Shown here: positions 11,941-23,990 of the stretch, piece by piece
How positions within the stretch are numbered: the first letter of the stretch is position 1
Layout of the letters: each line of letters begins with the position of its first letter
NCBI GenBank assembly: GCA_963920705.1
Contig: OY987229.1
Location: forward strand, 19,721,728-19,785,727
Direction of reading: 5' to 3'
DNA from: Odiellus spinosus
Taxonomy: Eukaryota > Arthropoda > Arachnida > Opiliones > Phalangiidae
DNA length: 64,000 nt
The notes under the pieces: generated by a model
What the model saw: only the letters and a program-made list of their open reading frames with translations
Databases searched by the model: none
Told to the model about the DNA's origin: nothing
Position numbers and translations under genes: made by a program

Positions 11941-14610
11941 AATAAATCAATATTAGAGGTTTTAGAGCCAAATAAACTTTACTTTATCTTAATTTATACT
12001 GTATTCAGTTCATTTAAATTATATTGGTAATTTTTGGCTTCAAAAATTTATAATTTTGATGTCCACTTTTCGGGAGACATCAGAAATTTGCAAAACATGA
12101 ATCTATGGGCAGGCCTTCAGTGCTGGAATATCAGATAGGCCACATTTTACCTGGAAATAGCTGTCGCGATTGGGTAGCGAAACATTGAGCGCTATTTTTA
12201 AACAGGGTAATAAAAATGCAAAAAGTTTTATAACAACTTGAAATAATTTTATTGGCACAAAATCAGGTACCACTCTGATATACAAACGCATAAATCTTTC
12301 AGGGTTAAAACATAATGTAAAAAAAGTACAATTTTTGAAAAATTACATAATTAAAACACAAATACGGGAAGAAGTGCATTATGAAAAAAGCCCAAATTTT
12401 GATTATTTAGCTACGCAAGAACTAACTTAGCTTTGATGTGTTGAGTGGGAGAAGGTTTTTACAGTTATCGCATCTTCATTTAGCTACGCGTATATTTAAA
12501 CTTAAAATATATATAATAATACGTGAAATAAAATCGAAGACAGGAAAGATCGGGAAAAATATTATCATATATGAAAATGTCTACGTTCCCCAATCAATTA
12601 ACACTGATAAGTGTCAAAAGAATAATTTAAAAATGTTTGATTTTTGGGCTTTAAAATTTAAAAAAGGTCAGCCGACTTAAAAAAGGGAGAAAAAAAAATG
12701 AATTAAAACTAAAATTTTGATTAAATGACTCGAATTACAAATGGTTTTGATTTCTTAATGTGAAAATTAACTTTGTTTAACGCGAATAACACGGACATTT
12801 ACAAGCCAGGTATACAAGAAACAGGCCCCTTAGTATAAATTTAAGGTTCTCTAGCGGAATTTACGCCGAGTAAGGCCCGCGATTAAAATCTCTTAAAGAG
12901 TAAAAGTTAAGCAATTTCCATATATACGTAATGTTTTTTATTTTATAAATATTCCATATTTAGAAGTCTATACACGTTCCGAAATTCGAAGCGGTTACTT
13001 TACAGTAACCTTTTCAAAGACGCTTTACTTTTAACCCTTTTTCGAGTATAATTTAAGGTATCGCCGTATAATCGCCTCTCTGGAATATAATTAAACGTAT
13101 CCTATTTACAAAAATAGGTATTTCGTCGCGACAACGGCGTTAGTTTGATTTTTGGCGTAAAAATTGATTTTTAAAACTGTGGGAAAAAAAACTTTCCCTC
13201 TAATTACAAAGAATATCTACGGTTGGGCAATTCGTGTTCCTGTCTTATTTATATGTACAGATAACAAATTTTGCGTCTATTGTTTAACACTGTTGTTTTG
13301 GTTTTTCTAAATTTGATAATGTCTTATTAATCAACACCCATCCCTTGTCCCCTTTTTAATTTGAACACGGGGAACGACTGTTTACAAGAGGTCGGACACT
13401 TTTGTCCTTGCTTTTGCCATGTTAAAAATAATTTAAAAGGTTAGTTTACTTCGAAACAAGAGTTAGGCTTAGCGATTTAATTTCCAAACCGAGAAATTTT
13501 GATGAGTTTTGATAATTTTTTAAGCAGATTTTATCACTCTAAATCGATAAAAATAAATAAAGGGTGTAGTATATCGTTAAAGAGTAACCGAGCTCCATAT
13601 AATTTGGCCTTCATCAACTTAAAAATCACTTCCGACGCCTCTGCTTCCACCTCTTGAAAAAGTTGGCTCTCCAGACTTTCCCTCGATGCCCATACTCATA
13701 AGGAGGATTTAATATACTCTTGAAAATAATTTCCCGCAGTTTCGATTGTCAGAAACCCATTATAAAAGATACAATTAAACTATTTTAATCACAATTAATC
13801 TGCGCGAGATTAGAAACAATTGAAATAATTGTAATTATTTTGGACCTAATCTTAGATGTGTCCGACCTCTCGTATTTTGTGAGGACCCTATAGCTAAACT
13901 ATAATTTGATAAAGGGTGCGAATAAAAACTTGAAAAGCGTGCTTTCTGTAAATTATTCATTTATAAGGTATATTACCTATATGTTTGCCATTAATAAATA
14001 GCTTTTATTGTTTTCAATATATCTCGTGGGAAGTGACAACATTGAATCATGTGTGTACTTTATTGCAGGTAGCCCTTCACTAGTTTTTTAATTACGGAAT
14101 TGAAGAATTAATATTTATATGTACAATTTTAGCTTTTAACTGTCGAAATTGGAAGTCAAAGTTGAAATCTTTCAAATGGCTTTTCGATGAAAGCTGAAAA
14201 ACTAGCTAAGAGTTCAATAGTTTAGAATTACGTTATCTAAAAAACGTTACGTAATTTGCAAGTATGTCTTAAGCCTAAGTATATGGAACTATTTTTAGGG
14301 GAGGTTTTGGCCCCTAATTTAAAAATTCCATATAATATTTAATACCAAATATATATATATATATCCAAGAATTGGAAATTTGACAATCGCAATTTTTATT
14401 TTTTATGAGCTTTCTTTTGAATTTGCTCTAAGCGAGTAAAACGTTAAACTTTGCTCAAATAGCTACCTAGATATTGAACCAAACTCATCCATTTTAGATC
14501 ATAAAATTAACCATTTTTAAAATATAATTAGGTTGGGATTAACCAAACCGTTGTTATAAATAATAAGAGGGTAGCAGTTCAATTTTGAAACTGATTTGTT
14601 TTCAACTGTG

Positions 14611-14835
14611 TTAATAAACTCCTGGCAGCCCTGCAATGAAGGGAAATCTGGATAAAAGGGCTGGATATATTTCTCTATGGAAAAGTTTAGAGAGTTGCGG
14701 AAATAAACCTGATTCTTTCTTCCAATGTTCTTGAGTTTCATAAATTAGTTCCTGCGGTGCTATTGATTTAAAATGAACCGAGTTGGTTTCAATATCAGTG
14801 AACGGCCAACTTAGATCAGCTCCTCCGTCACCAAG
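14611..14835 (-). CDS. Unassigned exon-like open frame (terminal exon?)
   Basis: A minus-strand frame opens directly after a good acceptor (TTTGGTTACAG|CTTGG) and runs 74 codons to TAA. It includes the words DGGADLSWPF and LLSRFPFIAGLPGVY. Its base composition is less AT-rich than the flanks. I do not recognise the family, and no partner exon upstream was identified. It could be the last exon of an unknown gene, a decayed transposase fragment, or chance. Confidence 0.3.
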   Translation of the reverse strand, partial: LGDGGADLSWPFTDIETNSVHFKSIAPQELIYETQEHWKKESGLFPQLSKLFHREIYPALLSRFPFIAGLPGVY

Positions 14836-15917
14836 CTGTAACCAAAGTTGAAAAGTTTAACACTCGCGTCTTAATATCAACTTTGACTCCCATTTCGAAT
14901 AATTTCAACTTTTCTCTTTTTCTCGCAAAGTCTATTTAGTTACCGTATTAGTGGATTTTTTTTTTTTTTAAGAATTATAACCAGAATAGCCCGAGTAATG
15001 AGTTTTAGAAATTTGTTTTAAATAGTTACCTATACGTTATAATATAAATTTTTCTATATCGTATATATAGAAGAGCGCAAACTTACGGAGCGAAGAAGAA
15101 GAAGAAAAAAAAAAGTTAATTTTTTTTTTCCTTTGTTGTTTCATATACACTAAAAAGATAGATCTATGGTATATAAGATATTTTTTGTATTGCATACCAT
15201 TGTTTTTTGTTATGAATATATAAAAACTTTCACTGAGATTCGAAGACTTTGGTTTAAGAAAAAAAGAACAATAAAACTCAGTAGCAACATTAAAATTTTG
15301 CGCCATCTGCAAAATTGTTTTTTTGTTCTTTAGAAAATCCTTTCTTTAGGCGACACTTGATTGAAAATGCCTCTTTTTTTAACAGTCAATCAGATTTGTA
15401 ATTGTTAAGTTTGAAATAAAGATTAATAGAGATTATTTAGTTTCAAATTATATGAATATTTTTGACTATTTGGAATATTACCACATTTTGAAAAAAAAAA
15501 GGCTTTTTGATTTAAACTCTCGGTCAAAAATCAGCTTTCTAATTAACGAATTTAATCTTTTTTATGACATCATTGCATTGGCACTCACGGAATATCAAAA
15601 ACTAAGGAACCGGAAGTCTGGTATTTTGATGTAAAAAGTAGGCTTTGTACTTCTACCCAACTAGTTAGAAGAGAACTAAAACCTACCGGTTAATTTGATA
15701 GACATATACTTAAATATAATAAATATTAATTATGAACTTCTATTTTAATGAAGTGAATTTTGGACCAATCAAATGCTAGGTTCTGAATATTTAAGATAAA
15801 AATTAGTTACAACCAGTTTATTAAACAGGCCAATTTAATAAACGAAAGCTGACGAAAAACTTTGTAAAAATAAATGGCCATATTTGCGCTAAGCCTAATT
15901 TTGAAATTGTAGAAATA

Positions 15918-16191
15918 GTCCTGGTCGATTTCCAAAACCGGAAGTCTAGAGAACCTCGCGAAAATTTTGGCGGGGAAAACTTTTTGTCACGTGATCGTCC
16001 GCCATCTTTTTGTAGTGTGAAAATAGCTACAGACTAACCAACGCCTCCTATACATATAGGAAGCGTTGGACTAACAACTTGAATTTGGTTTGTGGGAAAT
16101 AAAATTAGAAATAGTCTGGCAACCTGTTACTACAAAAAGATGGCGGCGCGGCTATGAGACAAGGGCCCATTTCCGGCAAATCGACCAGGAC
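15918..16191. mobile_element. MITE with TA target site
   Basis: Terminal inverted repeats GTCCTGGTCGATTT at both ends, flanked by TA (15916–15917 and 16192–16193). Inside, CGCCATCTTTTTGTAGT recurs inverted, and a central hairpin surrounds TATACATATA near 16050. No coding capacity. A TA duplication suggests a Tc1/mariner-type parent, which is inference. Confidence 0.65.
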
Positions 16192-17989
16192 TATTGAAAT
16201 TGAAAAAGAGCGCGAGAAAAAAGTTACCGAAACGCGCGAAATAATTTATTATATTTCTATACGAAGTAAAGAGTTCACTGATTGGAGGAGAAGTCACTCG
16301 TGGGAAATTCAAACACATGTTTAAGATAAAAAATATTTTCGGATAGAATTACAACTTTAGAGGGACATATTTCTTCATAAGTAATTAGAAAAATTACTTC
16401 ATGTCTGCTAATAGTATACCTTTAAACATAATTTTATTAAACATAATCTAATTTTCATCCTCCTTCTCGCAAATTTTTGGTAAACTTCAAAATACCAGAC
16501 TTTCCACCTTAAACCTATTCTGATTTAGAGATTTATTTGCATTCAAACAAACTTAATAATTTTTGTGATTGGTTTCTAGGTAGCGTATCTAAAAATTTTT
16601 TTATCGCAAAGTTTGTGGTATCATAAGTAACATAATATTACGTTACTTATGGTGGTATTTATTCCATTAATTTAATTGTAATATGTTTCTAATCATTGTA
16701 ATTAAATGATAATATGGCAAAATAAAGCTGAGTCTCATCTCACGAGATAAAATATTTTGTAAAACCTAAACCGTAATTCCAACTACATGGCACTTTAGTA
16801 GTAAAGTTTAGTGGAAAAATTAAACTAATGTTAGTTAAAAAGGCACACGTATAAATTTCAAAGAATACTATATTAACACGTGACTAGAAATGTGCCAATT
16901 ATCCAGTTTTAAACCCCGGTTAAAGCTAATTAAAATTTAATAGGTTACCGGTGTATATAAAATTTTCCGTAAAGCTTCGGTGTAGTATACGTTAAAAATG
17001 TATTTTCTAATAAAGTCATTAAATCAATCTATTTTTAAATGTTAAAGCAAAAGTTCATAATATATTCTAAGTAGATTAACGCTATCCACAAACGTTGACG
17101 TCATAAACTGCGTTCAACGACGCGAATTAAATGATTATTTCCATTTACGGTTCCCCATGAAATGAAATTTGGATTAGCCCGTAAATGACCCAGACAGCTA
17201 ATGTTCCCTCAATCAAAATTGTCAGTTCGAGGAGCAGATTCGTCCGGTATCATTCCTGGTTAGGAAAAATCTCCGGTACCTATTAGGAATCATCTCGAAA
17301 GATCTCTTCCGATATCTCCCGTTCAAACGGGCGCCAAAATAAAAATTAAGCTAATTAACACCCCTGTTACGATTCTGTAATTTGAACTCTTCTCTGGGCA
17401 GCACTTTGCAAAATCATCTTCTTTCCCTTCTCCAGAGATTCTCTAATAAAGGCGCGCTTACCATTTCAAAATTACTCTGATAGCAGTCGCCTACGTCAGA
17501 GTTCCAGAGTTTGCTGATAACTTTAGCCTACTAGTTTTTAACTACTTTTATGGAATATGTTATGAGCTTTTAGGTTAACTTATTATTTACCATGGTAGAA
17601 ATATAGTTTAAAATGGTTATTAACACTTTATAACAGATAAAACGACGTTTCAATTAATTTAAAAGCAAGGCTGCCAACATTTTTTCGAAGGCAAACCTTT
17701 TTTTTCTAATTTTTACGTAGTATTAGAAACTCATTTAAAATTTATCACCTCTGGGGTCAAGAGTTTAAAATTATTTTGGAATGTTATTAACGATACGTTT
17801 CGAATGAAAGGCAAAACTTTCTGGATGAAGTAAAGTACTTTCACGAAAGAGACAGCGCGAAAGAAATCATATCACGTTTTTGAAAGATATTTTCGAAAAT
17901 GCTACTCTAATTTCATTTAAATGAAGTTTTTCTGAAATATCATATTGTTTTTCTTTTATATTAAATGTATTAACGATGTTAAATAGATA

Positions 17990-18045
17990 TTAAAACCAAT
18001 TTTATTAATGAGACTGATAATTGTTAGGTTGCACTCTCCCTTTAA
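17990..18045. mobile_element. Right-end fragment of AGGGAG-family MITE
   Basis: GTTAGGTTGCACTCTCCCT followed by TTAA (18042–18045) matches the right terminus of the 59761 element. The left half is absent, and the inner boundary is approximate. Confidence 0.45.
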
Positions 18046-18561
18046 TAAATATAGTTTTTCTGTTATAACTTAGTAACCTTTTTAAACAACAATTAGCATT
18101 TAAATATTCCTAGAAAATTTTTAAATAATCGTAATTAATTTAATCTTATAATTACCTTATTTTCCTTAAAAATATTAACTATATCGCGTCAATAAGCTTA
18201 AACCTACTTAACAGGAAATATTTACAAAATTATGATGTGATATATTTCTTTAGAATTAAAACTTTTTTTTTTGTTTAGTTATATCCTATATTTTTAATCT
18301 TTGCAGTAACTTTCGTATTTTATTTTTTTAGGAGCTTAACATTTTTTTAATCCCCAACTATCTTAAAAACCAACGTGCCCACATCTTTTAACGTAAGTCC
18401 CTTGGTTTTAGTTAACCGTAACATCTTTCGTAGTCTTACGAATCTTATAGTGACGAGATAAATTAATTTAATATTATAGTTGATGCCATTTTTAAAATCC
18501 TCAATTCGCTTAGATTGGGAAGACAATAGCTTTATAATTTAGTTAGTTTATATATTTATAT

Positions 18562-19183
18562 CATGGATTAATCAACCTCAAAGGGATAATTCACTCTGGC
18601 AGAAGCCGATGAAACCCTCCTTTGAAGTCTACTACTCTAATGTTCCATACAGCGCTCCTCTCTGTATGGGTAAAATTCACAATTTTACGAGATCGGAGGG
18701 GTCGTACTTCATACCCCCCTGTCTACGCGAAATTGGAAATTCTCTCTCTCCACAAACGACGACGTTTTTTTGACGAACTCCCGCTCCGAAAATATCTACC
18801 GTTAGGAGGCGTACGAATCGCGCTTTTTGAAACTAACCCATACAGAGAGGGGTAGACAAGACCAGGGAGTAATAGACTTCAAAGGAGGGTTTCATCGGCT
18901 TCTGACTCTGGTAAAATGATTGTTCGAATAGCATCCTGGTGACAAAAATTGTCTACACCGGAAGTTTCTAGCTACCGATACACGGGGTGAAATATTGAAG
19001 GGGAAAAAAACCTCTAAAGCAGACGATGCTCTCATGGATTACTTCCGGATTTGTATCGGTAAGGGGGTAAAATTGAGGGGCCGGTTAAATGTCTGGCAGC
19101 CATGTTTGAAACAAACATCTTCAACTACTAGTATAGCAAATCGTACCAGAGTGAATTATCTCTGTGAGGTTGATTAATCCATG
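18562..19183. mobile_element. Larger MITE interrupted by a second MITE
   Basis: Inverted ends of about 40 bp begin CATGGATTAATCAACCTCA and run through GATAATTCACTCTGG (18562–18599 and the reverse complement at about 19146–19183). The CAGAAGCC element at 18600–18904 sits just inside the left arm with its own 7-bp duplication, so this element is older. Without the insert it would be about 310 bp. Confidence 0.7.
18600..18904. mobile_element. CAGAAGCC-family MITE, copy A
   Basis: The 305-bp element has terminal inverted repeats starting CAGAAGCCGATGAAACCCTC (38 bp or more) and a perfect 7-bp target duplication ACTCTGG (18593–18599 and 18905–18911). The internal sequence matches copy B at 21299 in reverse orientation. 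It has no transposase frame; the short frame inside is chance. Confidence 0.9.
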
Positions 19184-19895
19184 TTTATATTAATATTAAA
19201 ATTAGGTTTCAAATGGAGAGTGAAATTAGAAATAGAGCTTGAAATACACAGACCAAAGAGGATAGTAACACGCAATTTATCTTCTTTCAAATTCAGCCGA
19301 ATAATGTGATAAATATACACAATTTGTCGCAATCACATTGGAACCATAATCTCAATTTTGGCGATTTTCAAAGAATAGATTATTAGCATGTGATACTTTT
19401 CCTATAAAAACAAGGTCCTAGATTATTGTAAAAAATATTTTTATACATATTAAAGCAGTGAATAAACTTTTTGTGAAAATATAGATGAAATTAAATAATA
19501 TTTAATGAAATATTTTATTTGCGAGACGTTTTGAGTCGAGGTCTTTCTTCAGTCGATTGTTAGAGTTACTTTAATTTGAAATTAAAGTTAATTTAAATTT
19601 TAAATTAAAGAAACCCTAACGATAGACCGAAAAAGGGCCTAGGCTCGAAATGTCTCGTATAGATTTTTTCGCATGGTGAAAATTATCATTAATAATTTAT
19701 TCTCTGAAAATCGTCAAAATTTCGGTTTTCGGTCGAATGAGATTCGATTAAATGGGACCCAATCATAAGAAGGATCACTTTTAGGTTCAAGAAAACATGG
19801 TTATCCCAATTCTCATGGTTATTTCGCCTGAGATCAATTCTTTTAACCATTTCACCAGAATTCTTGTAGATTTTTCAAAATCTTTTCGGTGTAGG

Positions 19896-20313
19896 CAGAG
19901 GTATATAATAACCCCCTTCGGGGAGAAGTATGAAAGGTAGGCAAAATCGACGAACAACAAGTGCCCGGCGTAAATCGCGGCGGATCGACACACCGCTTTA
20001 CTCCCAAAAAATAGTTACACCATTTTGAACCTCACTAAATTTTCCCTACGCACACTTCCGGAACTTGCGAGCTGAAGTCAACCTTCGACTCCATTTTAGC
20101 AGACAGCCTGACTCCTGAGACAGGAAGTTCTAAACACAAATCGAGCCGTCTTGTTTATACAAAGACCATTTACTAGAGTAGCGACATTGAGTAGTCCAGC
20201 GCGAGCTAGTGGCCTAGATAGTCAGCAGCGGGCTCTTGTTGTTCGTGATTTTTAGCATTGGTAGTATAAGGACTTTAATACTTCCCCCCGAAGGGGGTTA
20301 TTATATACCTCTG
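19896..20313. mobile_element. CAGAGGTATA-family MITE, copy 1
   Basis: The 418-bp element has inverted ends CAGAGGTATATAATAACCCC, through a CCCCTTCGGGG palindrome to AAGTAT. A perfect 7-bp target duplication GTGTAGG lies at 19889–19895 and 20314–20320. Copy 2 at 35572 is very similar, with a short internal deletion. Non-coding. Confidence 0.9.
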
Positions 20314-20452
20314 GTGTAGGCAATTGATATTTTGAAAGTCAAACCATATTTTTCCTCTTGTTTTTCTTTACAGTATTTTTCTCCCAATTAAAATTTTGAA
20401 CAGATAGTGTTACTATCCCTTAGATCATTAAGCTCAATTTTAAGATAAAGAT

Positions 20453-20458
20453 TTTATT
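20453..20458 (-). terminator. Candidate poly(A) signal for the distal PKC exon
   Basis: AATAAA on the minus strand about 280 bases after the stop codon at 20739. It fits a separate 3' end for the isoform using that exon, but is common by chance in AT-rich DNA. Confidence 0.3.
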
Positions 20459-20738
20459 AAAAATAAATGAATTCACCCTCATAATTAATGAAATTAATCA
20501 TAATGTCCTTCGTGTTTTGTTTCATATAAGTCGCGATTTCGAAATTGCATTTTTGGTTTTGTTCTTTTATAAGTTAATACAAACCGTAACATTGTATATA
20601 AATGCACTTTTGTTTTAGAAGGGCGAAGTAAAACTTGTTTTTAAATATAATTTATGTTTCTATACTTTCTTACGTAAACTCCAAGTAGCTTTAAAGGATT
20701 TCGTTCAACCTCCCACTCCTCGGCGAAACGGTATAGAG

Positions 20739-20891
20739 CTAGACGTGTTGAATGTATTCCGGATTGAGAAACGAAAATCCGAAGAATTCCGTCTGATCCA
20801 AATTCATCATGAAAAGTTTATCCGTTGGTGTTAAATCCGTCTTCTCGCTCGTAAACTGCTTGTCAAAGTTACTAACATCCTTTCGGTGTTT
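20739..20891 (-). CDS. PRKCA/B: Alternative C-terminal (V5) exon of conventional PKC
   Basis: A 50-codon exon follows an acceptor (AATTTCTAG|AAACAC) and ends in TAG. It encodes a complete PKC V5 tail: SNFDKQFTSEKTDLTPTD contains the turn-motif Thr-Pro, and EFFGFSFLNPEY is the hydrophobic motif. It begins in phase 0, exactly what the donor at 39422 needs. It competes with the exon at 31616–31455, which encodes an equivalent but clearly different tail. The distal tail is, from memory of the family, closer to arthropod Pkc53E. The two exons would give alternative kinase C-termini, which in the family affect membrane and partner binding. A last exon of another PKC gene is possible, but no kinase exons lie nearby. 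Confidence 0.85.
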   Translation of the reverse strand, partial: KHRKDVSNFDKQFTSEKTDLTPTDKLFMMNLDQTEFFGFSFLNPEYIQHV

Positions 20892-21298
20892 CTAGAAATT
20901 GCGTAAATTCGCGGACGAGAAAGAAATTTCGGGTGGAAAAAATAAAAAAAGAGAAAAAAAAAAAAAATATCTTAAAATTAGTTTAAAATATGATTTTGGA
21001 AATTGGTGACATTTCCTGAGGAGTTGAAAATAAATTGAACCAAAAATATAAAAGGTTGGAGATAATTTAAAAGAATTAAGCCTATAAGATTTGACAAGGA
21101 TGTGTTCGATGATTGTATATTGAAAAATGTCTCTTATCTAATTTAAAAATCTGTCAAAATGATTTGAAGTTTAAATTATCAATTTAATATTGACTTTAAG
21201 GATATTGAATAATTATTTCCTGTTAACTTATAAAATGATTTGAATCATAGACTATTAGTTTTCCAACATAAGTAATCGTATGTGGTTAAAAGTCTCGC

Positions 21299-21635
21299 CA
21301 GAAGCCGATGAAACCCTCCTTTGAAGTCTATTACTCCCGGGTCTTTTCTACCCCTCTCTGTATGGGTTAGTTTCAAAAAGCGCGATTCGTACGCCTCCTA
21401 ACGGTAGATATTTTCGGAGCGGGAGTTCGTCGAGCGAATATCTATAGCAGCCTTGGAGTTCGTCAAAAAAACGTCGTCGTTTGTGGAGAGAGAGAATTTC
21501 CAATTTTCCGTAGACAGGGGGGATGAAGTAGGACCCCTTAGATCTCGTAAAATTAGGAATTTTACCCATACAGAGAGGAGCGCTATATGGAACATTAGAG
21601 TAGTAGACTTCAAAGGAGGGTTTCATCGGCTTCTG
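21299..21635. mobile_element. CAGAAGCC-family MITE, copy B
   Basis: The 337-bp element has inverted ends CAGAAGCCGATGAAACCCTC and a perfect 7-bp target duplication GTCTCGC (21292–21298 and 21636–21642). Compared with copy A it is reversed and carries about 35 extra bases near 21432. The open frames within it are chance. Confidence 0.9.
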
Positions 21636-21748
21636 GTCTCGCTAAAAAAAGGATTTGTTTTACAGGGCATGATAAGGAGAGATCATTCCTTAATTATGAT
21701 ATATAGACGAGGAGCTAATCACTAAACGAAATCGGTGTACAAGCATTC

Positions 21749-21940
21749 CTATTGGCTCCCCTTTCTTTCAGACGGTAACTTTTTATTGGCTCCTCTTTCT
21801 TTCAAATGCTAGATTTATATCGGCTACCTGCTTCGCCTTTCAAATGATAATTTAGTATTGGCTACCTACTTCCTTTTAAATGATAACTTCCTATTGGCTA
21901 CCTGCTTCCTTTCAAGGGCTAACTTTTTATTGGACTACGG
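21749..21940. repeat. Degenerate minisatellite with ATTGGCT core
   Basis: About five imperfect units of 35–45 bp, each with a version of TATTGGCTACCTGCTTCCTT followed by TCAAATGATAACTT. A related array is at 37665–37775. Confidence 0.75.
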
Positions 21941-23636
21941 TACCAATTAAATTTAACCCGATTGGTTTAGATTTTTATAGATGAAAGACATTTGAATACA
22001 ATCACTTCATAACAAATTCGAAACACTTGTCAAATAATTTGTATGTCCTAATTAAAATAGAGTTAATTTCTTAATTAAAAAATTATAATAATTTCTGTAA
22101 TATTTTATAGGAACAGAAATCTTCTTTGTCCTATAGCTCTTCGTGTTTCCACTTAAACCAAATTGTAATAATTCTGCAAAATATTTTTTTGGAGGAGTTC
22201 TATATGAATATTTAAATACAAATTTCATTTTAATATTTTTACTTTTGAAATCAGTTGATTAAAAGCGTAAAAATAACCGTTAATTGTTTTTATATTTAAA
22301 TATACTTAATTAACATTTATCTCTCTCCCATAACCTCGGCGCAGTGTTTGTCACTTTTCTTTCATTGTCTGCAAATTGCGGGCCAATGAAGGGGGAGGTT
22401 ATGGAATTGCTTCTAGGACAGCCAATTAAATTGTTCTAAATTAGAATTTTCTTTAAACAACATAAATAATTTCCAAGTATAAAAATATTAATATGAAAAT
22501 GTATATTTAAAGTTTCTGTAATGAAATAAATTTCCATTAATTTGTAAGGTCTTGGAAGACTTGAAAACTGGGTAACGGTAATTATATATAACGACAATAT
22601 TTCAAAATAAGCGTAATTATTCGCGTAACTAGGCCTAAGCCACGTGCATTTCTAGTCTACGTGTTCGGTGAAAGGTGGAAATTGAAATATATATATACAA
22701 ATAAAGCCAACTACAATACCGTTACCCAGATTTCGATTATCTTGCGTTTAAAATGTAAAAATAAATCTTTGAAATATTTTACAGAAGTTGCAAAAATTAG
22801 AAGAAAACCTCACATTGATTTATATTAGTTACCTGAAACTTAAAAAATATAAAATAATTAATCGTACACAAATTTGGAAAGGTCTATGAAATCTATTTAA
22901 ATTTAGTAATTTAAATATTTATAATAATTCTAAAAGTATTAATTATTAAATATAATTTACGAAATAAGAAAGCAACTAATATTGTAAAATTTAAATCTAA
23001 GATCTAATAGACCTTGCGTTTAACATAAAGCACTAAACGGTGTTAATTTTTTCTTTTGTGGTGATTGACAACAATGTAAAAAAAATTAGGTTAACATTTT
23101 GATATCAGGAATAAGTTTTTTTCGTGTTTTTTTGTCGATGTGGTTTATTTGGTTAAAAAATGGAGGGGGTTAAGAAATTTGGTGATACGAAGGTATAGAA
23201 AATATACTATAAGCAATATTTTTAACAGTTAAAATGTTGAAAATGAATTACCAGTTAATATTTAGGCCAAGTATAGTGTACATGTGTGCGAGTGTACACC
23301 GTTGTTAGCAATCATGGAAAAAGATAAAATTATTCAAAGCAAAATTAATCTTTTTTTCCCATTTTTTTTTTCCAGACACTTTTTGCAAAGGCAATTGAAA
23401 GATTACTCGCGATAAGTCTTGCTCCTGTCCTCTGCCTTTTAAACGTGAATTAAATGATCGAACAACCATTTTTAAATCGATTTAAATTGTGAAAAAAACC
23501 AATCATAAAACTTTACTCACAAGCTTCTAGGAGTATTAAGCCTTGGCTTTTTACACCATCCTGGTTTCATAAACCCTTTAGCCAAACTGCAACTATGTTT
23601 TAATGACGCGCCATTTGTTGTAGAAAAAAAAAAAAC

Positions 23637-23990
23637 CTACTGATTGGTTGAAAGAAATAAACCAGGATTGTTATTTATAAAATTTATGAATTAGGCTTAG
23701 CACCTTTAATTCGGTTTTACTCATCTGGTATTACTTACGTTTCTTTTCTATTTGTAGCAACAATAAACGCGGGAAAAAAGCAAACGCTACTGATTGGTTG
23801 AAGAGATTAAACCAGGATTGTTAGAAAATTAGTAAATTAGGCTTAACAACTCCGATCAGAAAACGCTTTTTTGAAAATTGGTTTACTCACGCGCTCTTTG
23901 TCGCTATGAAAATGGCGGGAAAAAAGCGAAAGAACGCAGTTGATTGGTCCAGCGTTTTTCGTTACAAAAATAACGAGTTAGGCTTAACAT
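23637..23990. repeat. Three degenerate units of about 150 bp
   Basis: Units begin near 23638, 23788 and 23938 with TACTGATTGGTTGAA or a variant, then AACCAGGATTG, an AGGCTTA word, a TTACTCA word and GCGGGAAAAAAGC. The third unit is more diverged. Confidence 0.75.

Larger units (their letters stand above)
11060..20738. other. Gene-poor stretch between the USP gene and the distal PKC exon
   Basis: Apart from a possible USP leader exon (11756–11940) and one exon-like frame (14611–14835), no gene is supported. It contains the MITEs listed separately, a 13-bp inverted repeat (13387–13399 and 13858–13870) that may bound another element, AT runs (14349–14364), a short palindrome at 16622–16651, and a right-end MITE fragment ending at 18045. 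Confidence 0.6.

Noticed and set aside
12103..12291. Minus-strand frame with an exon-like piece ending CAG|GTAAAA
   Set aside because: The candidate exon is only about 39 bases, with weak splice sites and no family match.
13387..13870. Possible MITE bounded by 13-bp inverted AGAGGTCGGACAC
   Set aside because: Only 13 bp match, there is no target duplication, and the interior is unstructured; it could be chance.
15037..15312. Minus-strand 91-codon frame
   Set aside because: Low-complexity Phe/Ser/Lys composition from A/T runs; no domain or splice support.
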